64,000 bases of DNA, taken from Staphylococcus sp. 17KM0847. Lineage in GTDB: Bacteria; Bacillota; Bacilli; Staphylococcales; Staphylococcaceae. Shown piece by piece: positions 40,214 to 50,971 of the stretch. Position 1 is the first letter of the stretch. Every line of letters starts with the position of its first letter. The stretch is taken from assembly GCF_013463155.1 (NCBI RefSeq), contig NZ_CP040781.1, positions 1,054,001 through 1,118,000 on the forward strand, given 5' to 3'. Both the position numbers and the translations under genes were made by a program. Below the pieces are notes generated by a model. It did no database searches. It was given only the letters and a program-made list of their open reading frames with translations, and was not told the DNA's origin.

Positions 40214-42925
40214 ATGAAATATACACGCTATGCCGTTGTTGACTTAGAAACAACAGGTAATCAAACGGATCAAGATGATATCATCCAAATTGGGATTGTA
40301 TTTGTTGAAAATAAGCAAATTATCGACACATACCATTCTATGATTAAAACAGATCAAGATATCCCTGCATTTATTCAAGCACTGACGTCTATTGAAAACA
40401 ATATGTTACAACAAGCACCTTATTTTCATGATATCGCACACATCATTTTTCAACAGCTACAAGGATGTGTATTCGTCGCACATAATGCTCATTTTGACCT
40501 CAACTTTTTGACAACAGCTTTTGAAAAGTGCCATATTCAATATCAACCTAAAAGTGTGATTGATACTTTAGAGTTGTTTAAAATCGCTTTCCCAACAGAA
40601 AAAAGCTATCAACTGAGTGAACTTTCAGAATCACTCGGTATTTCACTCGAACAAGCCCATCGAGCAGACGAAGACGCTAAAACAACAGCACGTCTCATGA
40701 TTAAAGCTTTTAATAAATTTGAATTACTACCACTTGATACAAAAAAGCAACTGTATTATTTAAGCAAGCAACTTAAGTTTCAGCTCGATAATTACTTTTT
40801 TGAACTCGTGCGTCAACATCAACCTGCTCATACATTGGACGGTCTATCACAGTACGAACAATTGTATTACAAAGTATTACCAGATTTAGAAGAAAAACGT
40901 ATTGATTTTACAGATTCACTTAAAGCATTCTATCAATACATTATTACACGTACGAATTATCAATATCGTGAGGATCAACTTTATCTCGCTGAAGTGATAT
41001 TCAATCAATTATTGCATAATGACAATGCGCTGATTGAAGCATCAACAGGTAGTGGAAAATCTCTTGCTTATCTCATAGCTGCACTCATGTATTATATAGA
41101 AACAGGAGAGCATGTCATTATATCTACAAATACAAAACTATTACAATATCAGTTGTTATATCATGACATTCCACGTATTAATCAAGCACTTAATACACAA
41201 ATTAATGCCGCTTTAATCAAAAGTAAACGTGACTATATCTCTTTAGGTCTTATTCAACAAATATTGAAAGATCGTGTAACCAACAATTATGAAGTCGATT
41301 TACTTAAAATGCAGTTGCTCATATGGATTTTAGAAACAAACACAGGAGACATACAAGAACTCAATTTACGTGGTGGCGTAAAAATGTATCTTGATCAAAA
41401 AATTGAAACCTATATCCCTATGCACAAAGATATACATTACTATCAATATATTCGTAATAATGCACATCACATTCAAATAGGGATTACCAATCATGCACAT
41501 CTTTTACACGCTACACATGATCATACGATCTATCAATTTTTCAATCATTGTATTGTTGACGAGGCACACCGCTTACCAGATTATGCATTAGATTGTGTTG
41601 TTCATAAAATAAGTTATTCGGAGATTAAATACCAACTTGGGCTGATTGGCAAAACAGAAAATGAAAAGTTACTTTATCAACTCGACCAGTTGGAGCAACG
41701 ACGGACTTTAGAAAAATTAAATATACCACATATAGATATTTTAACGATTAAGCAAGATATCAATGTTTTACACGATATGAATGAAGCCATGTTTGACTAT
41801 CTATTTGATAAAATTCAAACCTTACATATTTACGAAGATGAGTCATCTAAATTATCTTATGTATTTGATTTACAAAGTTCTGAACTATTATCTTATTTAA
41901 AACGCATGATTCATCATATACATAAGACACTTGAACATTTTAATAATATGAAACATAAAACTGTAAAAACCTTTAGAAAACAATTGTTGCATATCGTATC
42001 ACAATTTAAAACAGTTGAAGACGGACTGAAAGCCAATCAGCTTTTTTATATTTCTATTAAAAATATTCATCAAAAATCTACAATTCAATTGCATATTAAA
42101 AGTTCAAGTGTTAAAGATGTTTTGACAGATAAGCTGCTTCATGCCTTTCAATCACTGACATTTATTTCAGGGACATTAACATTCAATCAATCTTTTGATA
42201 CTTTTAAAAATTGGTTTCACCATGAATCATTTCATTTTAATACGTATCAACTACAACCTGTACATCAACAATATCGTAATGGTCATATTTTTATCCCTAA
42301 AGACATTGCATCTTTTGACTACCAAAACTACGACAGTTATATTGAAACGATTGTGTCCTATATTGCACGCTATGTGATTACAGTGAATGGTAAATGTCTG
42401 GTGTTATTTGCAAACTACAAAATGCTATATCATGTTATGGAATATTTAAATGAACTTTCTACATTTGAAGAATATGTCATTTTAGCGCAACAACAAAGTC
42501 AAAATTATAAAATTGTTCAACAGTTTAATCATTTCGATAAAGCCATACTACTCGGTACATCCAGTTTCTTTGAAGGATTTGATTATCAAGCACATGGGAT
42601 TAAGTGCGTAATGATTACTAAATTACCATTTATGAGTCAATATTCAACACAACCTTTGTTGTTGCGTGATGAGTTTGAAAACGTATTTAAAGACTATATT
42701 TTACCTGAAGCCGTTACACGCTTCAAACAAGGATTAGGTCGATTGTTACGAAATGAAACAGATAGAGGTATTGTTGTGTCTTTTGATGATCGTCTTATCA
42801 ACAGTCATTATCGGCACTTCTTCCAACAAACATTAGAGCCATACCATCAGCATCAAGGGGATATTGAACAGTTTGAAAATTTATTAACACATCTCAAGAA
42901 AGACACCAATACCCAAAATCGATAA
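40214..42925 (+). CDS. dinG: DinG-family protein: DEDD exonuclease fused to helicase
   Basis: 903 residues. The N-terminal DnaQ-like exonuclease has D-L-E-T-T-G (Exo I), N-A-H-F-D (Exo II) and H-R-A-D-E-D-A (Exo III). The C-terminal XPD-like helicase has A-S-T-G-S-G-K-S (Walker A), D-E-A-H (Walker B) and G-L-G-R-L-L-R (motif VI). No four-Cys Fe-S cluster between motifs I and II is apparent. In S. aureus the homologue is known to be an exonuclease. AAAGGAGGTC precedes the ATG. Confidence 0.93.
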   Translation: MKYTRYAVVDLETTGNQTDQDDIIQIGIVFVENKQIIDTYHSMIKTDQDIPAFIQALTSIENNMLQQAPYFHDIAHIIFQQLQGCVFVAHNAHFDLNFLTTAFEKCHIQYQPKSVIDTLELFKIAFPTEKSYQLSELSESLGISLEQAHRADEDAKTTARLMIKAFNKFELLPLDTKKQLYYLSKQLKFQLDNYFFELVRQHQPAHTLDGLSQYEQLYYKVLPDLEEKRIDFTDSLKAFYQYIITRTNYQYREDQLYLAEVIFNQLLHNDNALIEASTGSGKSLAYLIAALMYYIETGEHVIISTNTKLLQYQLLYHDIPRINQALNTQINAALIKSKRDYISLGLIQQILKDRVTNNYEVDLLKMQLLIWILETNTGDIQELNLRGGVKMYLDQKIETYIPMHKDIHYYQYIRNNAHHIQIGITNHAHLLHATHDHTIYQFFNHCIVDEAHRLPDYALDCVVHKISYSEIKYQLGLIGKTENEKLLYQLDQLEQRRTLEKLNIPHIDILTIKQDINVLHDMNEAMFDYLFDKIQTLHIYEDESSKLSYVFDLQSSELLSYLKRMIHHIHKTLEHFNNMKHKTVKTFRKQLLHIVSQFKTVEDGLKANQLFYISIKNIHQKSTIQLHIKSSSVKDVLTDKLLHAFQSLTFISGTLTFNQSFDTFKNWFHHESFHFNTYQLQPVHQQYRNGHIFIPKDIASFDYQNYDSYIETIVSYIARYVITVNGKCLVLFANYKMLYHVMEYLNELSTFEEYVILAQQQSQNYKIVQQFNHFDKAILLGTSSFFEGFDYQAHGIKCVMITKLPFMSQYSTQPLLLRDEFENVFKDYILPEAVTRFKQGLGRLLRNETDRGIVVSFDDRLINSHYRHFFQQTLEPYHQHQGDIEQFENLLTHLKKDTNTQNR

Positions 42926-43009
42926 GTCGCTAACTTTATACCGTATGCTCTAGATGTGTGCTTTGAGTTTTGTTAAAATAATATCAGTAAATAAATTAGG
43001 AGATTAGTT

Positions 43010-44302
43010 ATGAAGACAACAATTAAAGAAGCAAAAAAATACATTGGTCAAGAAATCACGATTGGTGCATGGCTTGCCAACAAGCGTTCTAGTGGTAAAA
43101 TTGCGTTCCTTCAATTACGTGATGGTACTGGCTTTATGCAAGGTGTCGTTGTGAAATCCGAAGTTGACGAAGATGTTTTTAAATGTGCAAAATCATTAAC
43201 ACAAGAATCATCTGTTTACGTAACAGGTGAAATCACTGAAGACAACCGTTCTGACTTAGGTTATGAGATGCAAGTTAAACATATTGAAGTCATTCATGAA
43301 GCACATGACTATCCGATTACACCTAAAAATCACGGCACAGAGTTTTTAATGGACCATCGCCATCTATGGTTGCGTTCTAAAAAGCAACACGCTGTTATGA
43401 AAATTCGTAACGAGATTATCCGTGCAACATATGAATTTTTTAATGTTAATGGTTTTACTAAAATTGATCCACCTATTTTAACAGCAAGTGCACCTGAGGG
43501 AACAAGTGAGCTCTTCCATACAAAGTATTTTGAAGAAGATGCCTTTTTATCTCAAAGTGGTCAGCTTTATATGGAAGCAGCTGCAATGGCACATGGTAAA
43601 GTTTTTTCTTTCGGTCCAACATTCCGTGCTGAAAAATCTAAAACACGTCGTCATCTTATTGAATTCTGGATGATTGAACCCGAAATGGCCTTTACCAATC
43701 ATGCTGAGAGCTTAGAGGTTCAAGAAAATTATGTTGCTTTTATCGTGCAATCTGTACTTAAAAATTGTTCGATTGAGCTTAAAATATTAGACCGTGATAC
43801 ATCTAAGCTTGAAAAAATATGTGCACCATTTCCACGTATCACTTATGATGATGCCATTAAATTTTTACATGAAGCAGGATTTGATGACATTGAATGGGGA
43901 GATGACTTTGGCGCACCTCATGAAACAGCAATCGCCAATCATTACGATTTGCCTGTCTTTATCATCAATTATCCAACAAAAATCAAGCCATTTTATATGC
44001 AACCGAATCCTGAAAATGAAGATACGGTTTTATGTGCAGACCTTATTGCACCTGAAGGCTATGGTGAGATTGTTGGTGGCTCTGAACGTATTAATGATTT
44101 ATCACTACTAGAGTCTCGTATTGATGAACACCAACTTGATCCTGAAAGTTATCAATATTACTTAGATTTGCGTAAATATGGTAGTGTCCCACATAGTGGC
44201 TTTGGATTAGGTTTAGAGCGTACTGTGGCATGGATATCTGGTGTAGAACACGTACGTGAAACATCACCATTCCCACGTTTATTAAATAGACTATATCCTT
44301 AA
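43010..44302 (+). CDS. asnS: Asparaginyl-tRNA synthetase
   Basis: Class IIb synthetase of 430 residues. The N-terminal OB anticodon domain ([19 protein letters not shown]) is followed by motif 2 [12 protein letters not shown] and motif 3 G-F-G-L-G-L-E-R. The Asp/Asn discrimination is by overall similarity. The 84-nt leader is too short for a T-box. Confidence 0.96.
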   Translation: MKTTIKEAKKYIGQEITIGAWLANKRSSGKIAFLQLRDGTGFMQGVVVKSEVDEDVFKCAKSLTQESSVYVTGEITEDNRSDLGYEMQVKHIEVIHEAHDYPITPKNHGTEFLMDHRHLWLRSKKQHAVMKIRNEIIRATYEFFNVNGFTKIDPPILTASAPEGTSELFHTKYFEEDAFLSQSGQLYMEAAAMAHGKVFSFGPTFRAEKSKTRRHLIEFWMIEPEMAFTNHAESLEVQENYVAFIVQSVLKNCSIELKILDRDTSKLEKICAPFPRITYDDAIKFLHEAGFDDIEWGDDFGAPHETAIANHYDLPVFIINYPTKIKPFYMQPNPENEDTVLCADLIAPEGYGEIVGGSERINDLSLLESRIDEHQLDPESYQYYLDLRKYGSVPHSGFGLGLERTVAWISGVEHVRETSPFPRLLNRLYP

Positions 44303-44315
44303 TTTTGAATTGATA

Positions 44316-44358
44316 AAACCCCATTGAAAGATGTGACTCTTACATTTCAATGGGGTTT
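44316..44358 (+). terminator. Terminator after asnS
   Basis: Perfect 14-bp stem AAACCCCATTGAAA with its complement (44345-44358). Confidence 0.8.
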
Positions 44359-44441
44359 ATAGCGCTTCAATTCAAATACTACATTGTTTAAATAAAATGA
44401 GATATGATAAAACATAAACGGATAAAAAAGGGGAGAGTCTT

Positions 44442-45134
44442 TTGAATATTGAAGAATTACAAAAACGACCTTTTGTCTGTCGATATGAACTACTAGAACA
44501 TTATGAACAGTTAGGTTTAAACGAAGCCGATTTAATTATTTTGATGAAATTGTTATATACTTATGAATCAAATCATGAGCAACCTGCTATTGAAGTTTTA
44601 CAACATGGAACAACGATGCAATCCAAAGAAATTACGATGATTATCCAAAAACTTGTACAACTCGGTTTATTAAATATGCATGTTGAAAAAAATGCGGATG
44701 GTAAGTTTGCAGAATATATGGACCTTCATGGTTTTTACGAACAGTTTACGCAATTATTGAAAAATATCTCTACCCAACGTATACAACAAGATAAAGACCA
44801 GACATTCCAGCAACTTTTCCAAAAAATAGAACAAGGTTTTGGTCGTGGACTTTCTCCCGTAGAGATTGAACATTTAAATCAATGGATTGATGTAGATAAA
44901 TATGATTTGGCACTGATTAATGCAGCTGTCGACGAAGCTTTCGCACATCATAAATCGAGCTTAAAATATATTGATCGTATTTTATTGAATTGGGAGAAAA
45001 ATAATGTACGCACTGTTGAAGATTCTAAGCCCATTCGTGCTCAATTTAATCAATCCACACACCATCCAACAAAAAAAATAGAAAACTTTCCAAAATTTGA
45101 CTGGTTGAAAGGGGAGAATCCATTTGCTGAGTAA
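44442..45134 (+). CDS. dnaD: DNA replication initiation protein DnaD
   Basis: Primosomal protein of 230 residues helping load the replicative helicase. N-terminal winged helix (about 1-100) and a C-terminal DnaD/DnaB2 domain with L-S-P-V-E-I-E-H-L-N-Q-W and the Y-I-D-R-I-L-x-N-W signature. Start TTG 44442 with AGGGGAGAG upstream. Overlaps nth by 11 nt. Confidence 0.93.
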   Translation: MNIEELQKRPFVCRYELLEHYEQLGLNEADLIILMKLLYTYESNHEQPAIEVLQHGTTMQSKEITMIIQKLVQLGLLNMHVEKNADGKFAEYMDLHGFYEQFTQLLKNISTQRIQQDKDQTFQQLFQKIEQGFGRGLSPVEIEHLNQWIDVDKYDLALINAAVDEAFAHHKSSLKYIDRILLNWEKNNVRTVEDSKPIRAQFNQSTHHPTKKIENFPKFDWLKGENPFAE

Positions 45135-45798
45135 GAAAAAAGCTTTATCCATGATTGATATTATTGATGAAATGTTTCCAGATGCTGAATGTGAATTGAT
45201 ACATGATAACCCTTTTGAGCTTACAATTGCGGTACTCTTATCCGCACAGTGTACGGACAATACAGTGAACAAGGTCACAAAAACACTTTTTCAAAAATAT
45301 CACACACCTGAAGACTATTTAGCCGTGTCTTTAGAAGAATTGCAAAATGATATTCGCTCTATTGGACTCTATCGCAATAAAGCTAAAAACATCCAAAAAT
45401 TATGTCAATCATTAATTGATAAATTTAACGGTGAAGTGCCAAGTCAGCATGAGCAATTAGTTAGTCTTGCCGGTGTAGGTCAAAAAACAGCCAATGTCGT
45501 TATGAGTGTCGCATTTGGTGAGCCTGCACTTGCTGTGGATACACATGTTGAACGTGTTTCTAAACGTTTAGGCATTTGTCGTTGGAAAGATAATGTTACA
45601 GAAGTAGAAAGACGCCTGACATCAATTATTCCTAAGTCACGTTGGACAAAAAGTCATCATCAACTTATCTTTTTTGGTCGATATCACTGTTTAGCTAAAA
45701 AACCAAAATGCGATGTTTGTCCGCTGTTACCCGATTGCAGAGAAGGGCAGAAGCGTTATCGTGCTTCACAACGTCTATCAGGAGGTAATGCTTCATGA
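45124..45798 (+). CDS. nth: Endonuclease III
   Basis: Base-excision glycosylase/AP lyase for oxidised pyrimidines. 224 residues with the helix-hairpin-helix L-A-G-V-G-Q-K-T-A-N-V-V, catalytic Lys in that motif, catalytic Asp in V-D-T-H-V, and the C-terminal 4Fe-4S cluster Cys-X6-Cys-X2-Cys-X5-Cys. Start TTG 45124 follows AAGGGGAGAA; ATG 45151 is an alternative. Confidence 0.94.
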   Translation: MLSKKKALSMIDIIDEMFPDAECELIHDNPFELTIAVLLSAQCTDNTVNKVTKTLFQKYHTPEDYLAVSLEELQNDIRSIGLYRNKAKNIQKLCQSLIDKFNGEVPSQHEQLVSLAGVGQKTANVVMSVAFGEPALAVDTHVERVSKRLGICRWKDNVTEVERRLTSIIPKSRWTKSHHQLIFFGRYHCLAKKPKCDVCPLLPDCREGQKRYRASQRLSGGNAS

Positions 45799-46112
45799 CA
45801 CTATTGAAGACTATGACACAGCTAGAAACATCATTGGACGTACTTGCTCAACAACGTAAAATTGGTCATCCTGAAAGTATCTCTTTATTAGATGATTACT
45901 ATACAGCGCTCATGCAATACTTTTGTATGATTAATGATATCGATTGTTTAGAGAACGATACTGTTTTAAAAGTTCAACCGTTTAATTTTCAAGAACGCTT
46001 AGACTATATTCAACAACGCAAACATCATTATATGGGCTATCAGCAAATGAAAACACTCAAAACTGAATTAGTTAAGATGTATGCTGCATATCGTGCAAAG
46101 CAACAACGTTAA
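45795..46112 (+). CDS. ypoC: YpoC-like protein
   Basis: A small helical protein of 105 residues, starting inside the nth stop (ATGA overlap). No catalytic motif. Conserved position dnaD-nth-ypoC-ponA/pbp2 as in Bacillus suggests YpoC. Function unknown. Confidence 0.72.
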   Translation: MTLLKTMTQLETSLDVLAQQRKIGHPESISLLDDYYTALMQYFCMINDIDCLENDTVLKVQPFNFQERLDYIQQRKHHYMGYQQMKTLKTELVKMYAAYRAKQQR

Positions 46113-46118
46113 TATAAT

Positions 46119-46164
46119 AAAACCCTTCTTATATGGTATTCACATACCATATAAGAAGGGTTTT
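46119..46164. terminator. Bidirectional terminator between ypoC and pbp2
   Basis: Perfect 21-bp stem (46119-46139 with 46144-46164), TCAC loop, four A and four T at the ends. Confidence 0.9.
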
Positions 46165-46166
46165 GT

Positions 46167-48359
46167 TTAGTTACCGAAGATTTTTTTGAAGAAACCTCCA
46201 TTGTTATTATTATTGTTATCATTTGAGTTGCTATTATGACTATTGCTCAAATTTTGGTTACTATTGTTAGAACCTGTATTAGAACCATTGCTTGATTCAG
46301 TAAAGTTACTTGTTGTATTACCGTCTGGTGCTTGTGCAACATATAAACTTCTACCACTTCCACCAACGGATGCAGGTTGTTCAAAATCTAAACCATCTTG
46401 CGGGTTAATATCTCCCATAACATCTTTGAAGAGATATTGTGGTAATTTTTGTTCCGAACTACCAACGAATGAGTTTTCACCATATGCTTTCACCTTACTA
46501 AAGCCCATCCATATAGACATTGTATAACGTGGTGAATAACCTGAAATCCATACGTCTTTGGCAGCTGAATCCGGTAAACTGTACTCTTGATATGTTTGTT
46601 CACCATAAGTACCTGTACCTGTTTTAGCTGCAACATTTACACCTGAAACATCGTTACCATATGCTGAACCATACGTGTCAAATGTACCTTTTAAAATTTG
46701 TGTAATCATATAAGCCGTGTAGTCATTCATTGCTTTATGACTCGTGTGATCAAACTCGATCGTATTACCATTTGCTTCTACTACTTTACGAATAGAGTGG
46801 GCTTTATTATATGTACCACCATTCGCAAATGAGGCATAGGCAGACGCAAGTTGTGTAGGCGAGAATTCAGATGATGAACCACCGAGTACCTCGGAAGGAC
46901 CAATATCTGTATTTTCGTATTCCAGTCCAACTTTAGCTGAGAAATCTGTTGGCGCATTAGCACCTGCTTGCTCTTTAACTTGTTGCCAAGTCTTAAGTGC
47001 TGGGATGTTGAAACTTTGTCGCAACGCATCATAAATCGTCACAACACCATGACTTTTCTGATCGTAGTTGCGGAAAGCACCACCATTTAAGTAGTACACC
47101 GATTCATCTTGTATAGAATGATTGGTTGCCCATTGTAAATTATCAATCGCTGGTCCATAGGCTAAGAATGGTTTTAATGTTGAACCAGTAGGGTGTACAT
47201 CTGTTGCTTGGTTGCGCTGTACAACATCTTTGTAGTTACGTCCACCAGAAATGGCAGCGAGCGAACCTGTTTGACTATCAACAATCGTTGCACCTACTTG
47301 CTGTTCATCATTTTTATAGTAACTACCATTATCTATACGACTTTGTAGCGCTGTTTGAACATCTTTATTCATATGTGTATAAATTTTAACGCCACTGTTT
47401 AATATATCGGATAAATTGCGTCCTTTGAATTCTTCATTACCCATTAACTCTTGTTTTACAAAGTTGAGGTACGAATCATATTCTTGATCACTCGTATCTG
47501 GTTTAACCTCACGCTCATCCGCTGTACGTTCTACTAAGTTTGTTGTAATTGGTGTATCTTGTGCTTCTTTCTTTTCTTTTTCACTAATGCGATTATGATA
47601 AGCCATTAAGTACAATACGGTATCTTTACGCTTTTCAGCTTCTTCAGGATTATCATAAATATTATACGTGTTAGGAACTTGAGGTAGACCTGCAAGATAT
47701 GCTGATTCAGCTAAATTCAAATCTTTTAAATCCTTATCAAAATAATATTTAGCTGCTGCCTTCACACCATACACACCATCTGAATAATAAATCTTATTCA
47801 GATACATTTGGAAGATTTCATCCTTAGAGTATTCTTGTTCCAAACGATACGAGAGGTAAGCTTCTTGTGCTTTACGCTCAATAGACTTTTGATCTGTTAA
47901 AAATGTTCTTTTAACAACTTGTTGTGTCAAAGTCGATGCCCCTTGTGAACCAAACCCACCTGTAACATTTTTAAGCACTGCGCCAAATAAGCGCTTATAG
48001 TCTAGCGCACCATGATCATAGAAGCGGTTATCTTCTGTTGCTAAAACAGCATCTTTCATCTGGTCTGGAACATCTTTCAGATCAACATGTTCACGTCTCG
48101 CACCATTATCCAGTGTTTTGATAAGTGTATCATCTTTATCGTATACTTTAGCTGGACTTGGGTCTTGTAACTTCGCCTCATTAAATGCGGGTGCTTTCCA
48201 TGCATAATACGCAAAAAGTAAAACACCCAGTAACGCTAAAATCACAAAAGCTAATACACAAAAGCTCAACACTTTAATTATTGTACGCTTAATGTTTCTA
48301 TTCTTTTTTTGACCGGTCTTCTTTTGTGAACCATTAGAAGACGCTTGTTTCTCCGTCAT
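46167..48359 (-). CDS. pbp2: Bifunctional penicillin-binding protein 2
   Basis: Class A PBP, 730 residues, polymerising and cross-linking peptidoglycan. Cytoplasmic basic N-terminus; one membrane span (about 30-55); transglycosylase GT51 with [10 protein letters not shown] and the second E in L-E-Q-E-Y-S-K-D-E; transpeptidase with S-T-L-K (catalytic Ser), S-F-N and K-T-G-T-G. It parallels S. aureus PBP2, the partner of PBP2a in methicillin resistance. The C-terminus is a Ser/Asn-rich tail with a run of Asn. Start overlaps the recU stop. Confidence 0.95.
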   Translation of the reverse strand: MTEKQASSNGSQKKTGQKKNRNIKRTIIKVLSFCVLAFVILALLGVLLFAYYAWKAPAFNEAKLQDPSPAKVYDKDDTLIKTLDNGARREHVDLKDVPDQMKDAVLATEDNRFYDHGALDYKRLFGAVLKNVTGGFGSQGASTLTQQVVKRTFLTDQKSIERKAQEAYLSYRLEQEYSKDEIFQMYLNKIYYSDGVYGVKAAAKYYFDKDLKDLNLAESAYLAGLPQVPNTYNIYDNPEEAEKRKDTVLYLMAYHNRISEKEKKEAQDTPITTNLVERTADEREVKPDTSDQEYDSYLNFVKQELMGNEEFKGRNLSDILNSGVKIYTHMNKDVQTALQSRIDNGSYYKNDEQQVGATIVDSQTGSLAAISGGRNYKDVVQRNQATDVHPTGSTLKPFLAYGPAIDNLQWATNHSIQDESVYYLNGGAFRNYDQKSHGVVTIYDALRQSFNIPALKTWQQVKEQAGANAPTDFSAKVGLEYENTDIGPSEVLGGSSSEFSPTQLASAYASFANGGTYNKAHSIRKVVEANGNTIEFDHTSHKAMNDYTAYMITQILKGTFDTYGSAYGNDVSGVNVAAKTGTGTYGEQTYQEYSLPDSAAKDVWISGYSPRYTMSIWMGFSKVKAYGENSFVGSSEQKLPQYLFKDVMGDINPQDGLDFEQPASVGGSGRSLYVAQAPDGNTTSNFTESSNGSNTGSNNSNQNLSNSHNSNSNDNNNNNNGGFFKKIFGN

Positions 48360-48982
48360 ACGCGGTCCTCACTTTCATCTAATATCAACTTATCAACAGC
48401 ATTAAGATAATTTAATCTCGGTTGATACTGATAAGGAATATAGTAACCATTTTCTTGCACTTCTTCAACTGAAATTGACTTTTTAATACGATCTAGATAC
48501 CTTTTCCAAAACGGCATAAACGCTTTAAATGATAATAAATACGTCTCATCTCTTCCTTTAAAACGTAATAATAGAAAGGCAATGCCCCCGTGTTCAGCAA
48601 CCTGTTTCATGTGTTCAACCTGATGCTCATGAATGTTTTGAAGGGGAAAAGATGTCTTATTGGCCGTTTCTTTTGCTTCAAAGTCTACATAACGACCTTT
48701 GTAGACACCATTATAATCAGTTGTCGAAGGCGTTCTAAAGTAAGCCTCTTTAATAACTGCTTTACTTCGTTTAGGATAGTCAACGTGTACAACTTGAATA
48801 GGTGTTGGTTTTTTATGAATAACAGCTACATTTTGCTTTAAATAGTGCTTGTTTGAACGCTCAATATCCTTTTCAAGCGACATACCACGTCCACCATAGT
48901 TAATTGTACTGGATTGAGAGCCAGAATGACCTCCGACTTGAGTCCTAACTGGTTTAAAAGGCTTACCATTTGGATAGTTCAT
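48356..48982 (-). CDS. recU: Holliday junction resolvase RecU
   Basis: Structure-selective nuclease of 208 residues. [12 protein letters not shown], the catalytic acidic D-Y-N-G-V-Y...D-F-E-A-K-E-T segment and H-Q-V-E-H-M are diagnostic. ATG 48980-48982 (M-N-Y-P-N-G-K) has AGGTGAA upstream and matches the family; an in-frame ATG at 49075 would add 31 unlikely residues. Overlaps pbp2 by 4 nt, the conserved recU-pbp pair. Confidence 0.94.
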   Translation of the reverse strand: MNYPNGKPFKPVRTQVGGHSGSQSSTINYGGRGMSLEKDIERSNKHYLKQNVAVIHKKPTPIQVVHVDYPKRSKAVIKEAYFRTPSTTDYNGVYKGRYVDFEAKETANKTSFPLQNIHEHQVEHMKQVAEHGGIAFLLLRFKGRDETYLLSFKAFMPFWKRYLDRIKKSISVEEVQENGYYIPYQYQPRLNYLNAVDKLILDESEDRV

Positions 48983-49174
48983 AGCTTCACCTACATTCCA
49001 TGCGTTATGTCCTAACAACATCAATAGGTTAGGTGGTTTATGAATACAAGCATTGTACGATTCATAAACTGTCATTATTGTAACATAGATGTGTTATATC
49101 CGTTACCCTAAAAGCGTGTGTGCATCGTTTTTGTTTGGTTTTATGTTACGATGTAGACACAAGGAGGGGACAAT

Positions 49175-49501
49175 ATGACAAACTGTATTTGGCATTTACT
49201 TTTAACAGACATCGTTGCGATTGAAAAACATTACACTATGGTACGATCTGGCACGACTTTTGACTTTTATGATGATGTCGTACCATTTGTTCAAACCATA
49301 GACGCACACTTACTACATTTTCAAAATACAGTACCGCCTGATAGCATTCAAACATCCCCTCAATATACAAGAATTATTAATTTATTAAAAACTTTGTCAG
49401 TCGTGTGTCACGATGTGCGTACAAGTAAAAAACATTTTTATGATCAGCTTAAAACAGTTAAACACGACGTTCTATTTTTACAGCAACAGGTAGGTAAATA
49501 A
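49175..49501 (+). CDS. yppE: DUF1798 protein (YppE-like)
   Basis: A 108-residue all-helical protein of the DUF1798 family. Features: C-terminal K-K-H-F-Y-D-Q-L and the central Y-D-D-V-V-P-F-V-Q. Function unknown. AAGGAGGGGA precedes the ATG. Divergent from recU, three nt before ypsA. Confidence 0.75.
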   Translation: MTNCIWHLLLTDIVAIEKHYTMVRSGTTFDFYDDVVPFVQTIDAHLLHFQNTVPPDSIQTSPQYTRIINLLKTLSVVCHDVRTSKKHFYDQLKTVKHDVLFLQQQVGK

Positions 49502-49504
49502 TGT

Positions 49505-50062
49505 ATGTATAAGACAATGTATATCACAGGATATAAATCATACGAATTAAATATTTTTAATGATGATGCACCCGAAGTTGTATATTTAAAAAAATTAATA
49601 ACACACAAACTTGTGGGTTACATTGAAGAAGGATTAGAATGGGTACTTATACAAGGACAGCTTGGTATTGAGCTGTGGGCTGCCTCATGTGTACTTGAAC
49701 TTAAAAAGATATATCCTGATCTAAAGTTAGGCGTTATTACACCTTTTACAAATCATACGTCTAAGTGGCGAGAGTCACAACAAATAATGTATCAGTCCAT
49801 TATTGATCACGCGGACTTCGTCGATAGTGTTTTCCATAGTGACTTCAAAGGGGCATATCAATTTCAAGCAGCTGATCAATTTATGCTTGATCACACTGAT
49901 ATTACAATGCTTATTTACGATGAAGAACGCGAAGCAAGCCCCAAATTTTTTAAAAAGAAGTTAGTTGATTTTATAGAACAAACACACTATACTTGTGATG
50001 TTGTGACATTTGATGAAATTACAAGTTTTATCAATGACTTACAGTGGTCGGAAGAAATATGA
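49505..50062 (+). CDS. ypsA: YpsA/UPF0398 family protein
   Basis: A 185-residue protein with the SLOG-type Rossmann fold expected for DUF1273: [10 protein letters not shown] near the start, [13 protein letters not shown], then [11 protein letters not shown]. subtilis and S. aureus homologues affect cell division when overproduced. Next to gpsB, which fits. Confidence 0.87.
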   Translation: MYKTMYITGYKSYELNIFNDDAPEVVYLKKLITHKLVGYIEEGLEWVLIQGQLGIELWAASCVLELKKIYPDLKLGVITPFTNHTSKWRESQQIMYQSIIDHADFVDSVFHSDFKGAYQFQAADQFMLDHTDITMLIYDEEREASPKFFKKKLVDFIEQTHYTCDVVTFDEITSFINDLQWSEEI

Positions 50063-50081
50063 ATCAAATGAGGTGACATAC

Positions 50082-50417
50082 ATGTCAGATGTTTCGTTAA
50101 AGTTATCTGCAAAAGATATTTATGAAAAAGATTTTGAAAAAACAGTAGTAAGAGGCTATCGTCCGGAAGAGGTAGATGCCTTTTTAGATGATATTATTGT
50201 AGATTATCAAAAAATGTCAGATTTAAACAATGAAGTCATCAAACTCTCTGAAGAAAATCATAAATTAAAAAAAGAAATTGAAGACTTACGCATTCGTGTT
50301 GCATCAGGACGTCAACAAGATAGCAAAGGATTTGCAAGTCAAAGTACGGGTCAAAACAATAACGCCGACATTTTAAAACGTATTTCTAATTTAGAAAAAG
50401 CAGTATTTGGTAAATAA
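50082..50417 (+). CDS. gpsB: Cell-cycle protein GpsB
   Basis: DivIVA-like division regulator of 111 residues. N-terminal membrane-binding/PBP-binding domain: [12 protein letters not shown] and [14 protein letters not shown]; then a coiled coil (about 50-75), a Gln/Asn-rich linker and a short C-terminal helix ([14 protein letters not shown]). In S. aureus it interacts with FtsZ and PBPs. Start ATG 50082 after AGGTGAC. Confidence 0.93.
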   Translation: MSDVSLKLSAKDIYEKDFEKTVVRGYRPEEVDAFLDDIIVDYQKMSDLNNEVIKLSEENHKLKKEIEDLRIRVASGRQQDSKGFASQSTGQNNNADILKRISNLEKAVFGK

Positions 50418-50420
50418 TCA

Positions 50421-50448
50421 TTGCTTTTAATAACTGAAATGATATAAT
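50421..50448 (+). promoter_or_regulatory. rnpB promoter
   Basis: TTGCTT (50421-50426), 16-nt spacer, TATAAT (50443-50448). Transcription would start just before the RNase P RNA. Confidence 0.55.
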
Positions 50449-50453
50449 TCTTG

Positions 50454-50861
50454 AAGTAATATTTTGGGTAATCGCTATAAATATATTTTATAGAGGAAAG
50501 TCCATGCTCACACAGTCTGAGATGATTGTAGTGTTCGTGCTTGATGAAACAATAAGTCAAGGCAATTGTTTTCAATTGACGGCAACGCAATAACCTAAGT
50601 CGATAGATAAGGTTATTATAGTTTGAAAGTGCCACAGTGACGTAGCTTTGATAGAAATATCAAAGGTGGAACGCGGTAAACCCCTCGAGTGAGCAATCCA
50701 AATTAGGTAGGAGCACTTATCTAACGGAAATCAACGTATAGATGAGGAAATATCTGAATAGATATTTCAGACAGATGATTACTGCCGGCGTACAAGTGGA
50801 GCTAGTACACGTTTGAAGTACTAAGGTACAGAACATGGCTTATAGAAATATTACAACTAGT
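50454..50861 (+). ncRNA. rnpB: RNase P RNA, class B
   Basis: Catalytic RNA processing tRNA 5' ends. Universally conserved blocks occur in order: GGGTAATCGCT, GAGGAAAGTCCATGCTC, GTAGTGTTCGTGC, TGAAAGTGCCACAGTGACG, GTGGAACGCGGTAAACCCC, CGAGTGAGCAA, AACATGGCTTATAGAA. The layout follows B. subtilis RNase P RNA, so it is the Firmicute class B form. Ends are approximate. Confidence 0.95.
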
Positions 50862-50864
50862 CAA

Positions 50865-50896
50865 TAAGGCTGGGGCATTTATGTGTCCCAGCCTTA
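50865..50896 (+). terminator. Terminator after rnpB
   Basis: TAAGGCTGGG with CCCAGCCTTA; the loop carries GGCATTTATGTGT. Confidence 0.75.
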
Positions 50897-50971
50897 AATA
50901 TATAGAAACTTGAATGAAACATATAAAATGGGATAACCCATGATATATCTTATAAAATTAGGAGGTTTGTT

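Noticed and set aside
42926-43009. T-box riboswitch before asnS
   Set aside because: Only 84 nt, no T-box sequence or terminator.
50351-50635. Minus-strand ORF over gpsB end and rnpB
   Set aside because: Antisense to RNase P RNA; no homology.
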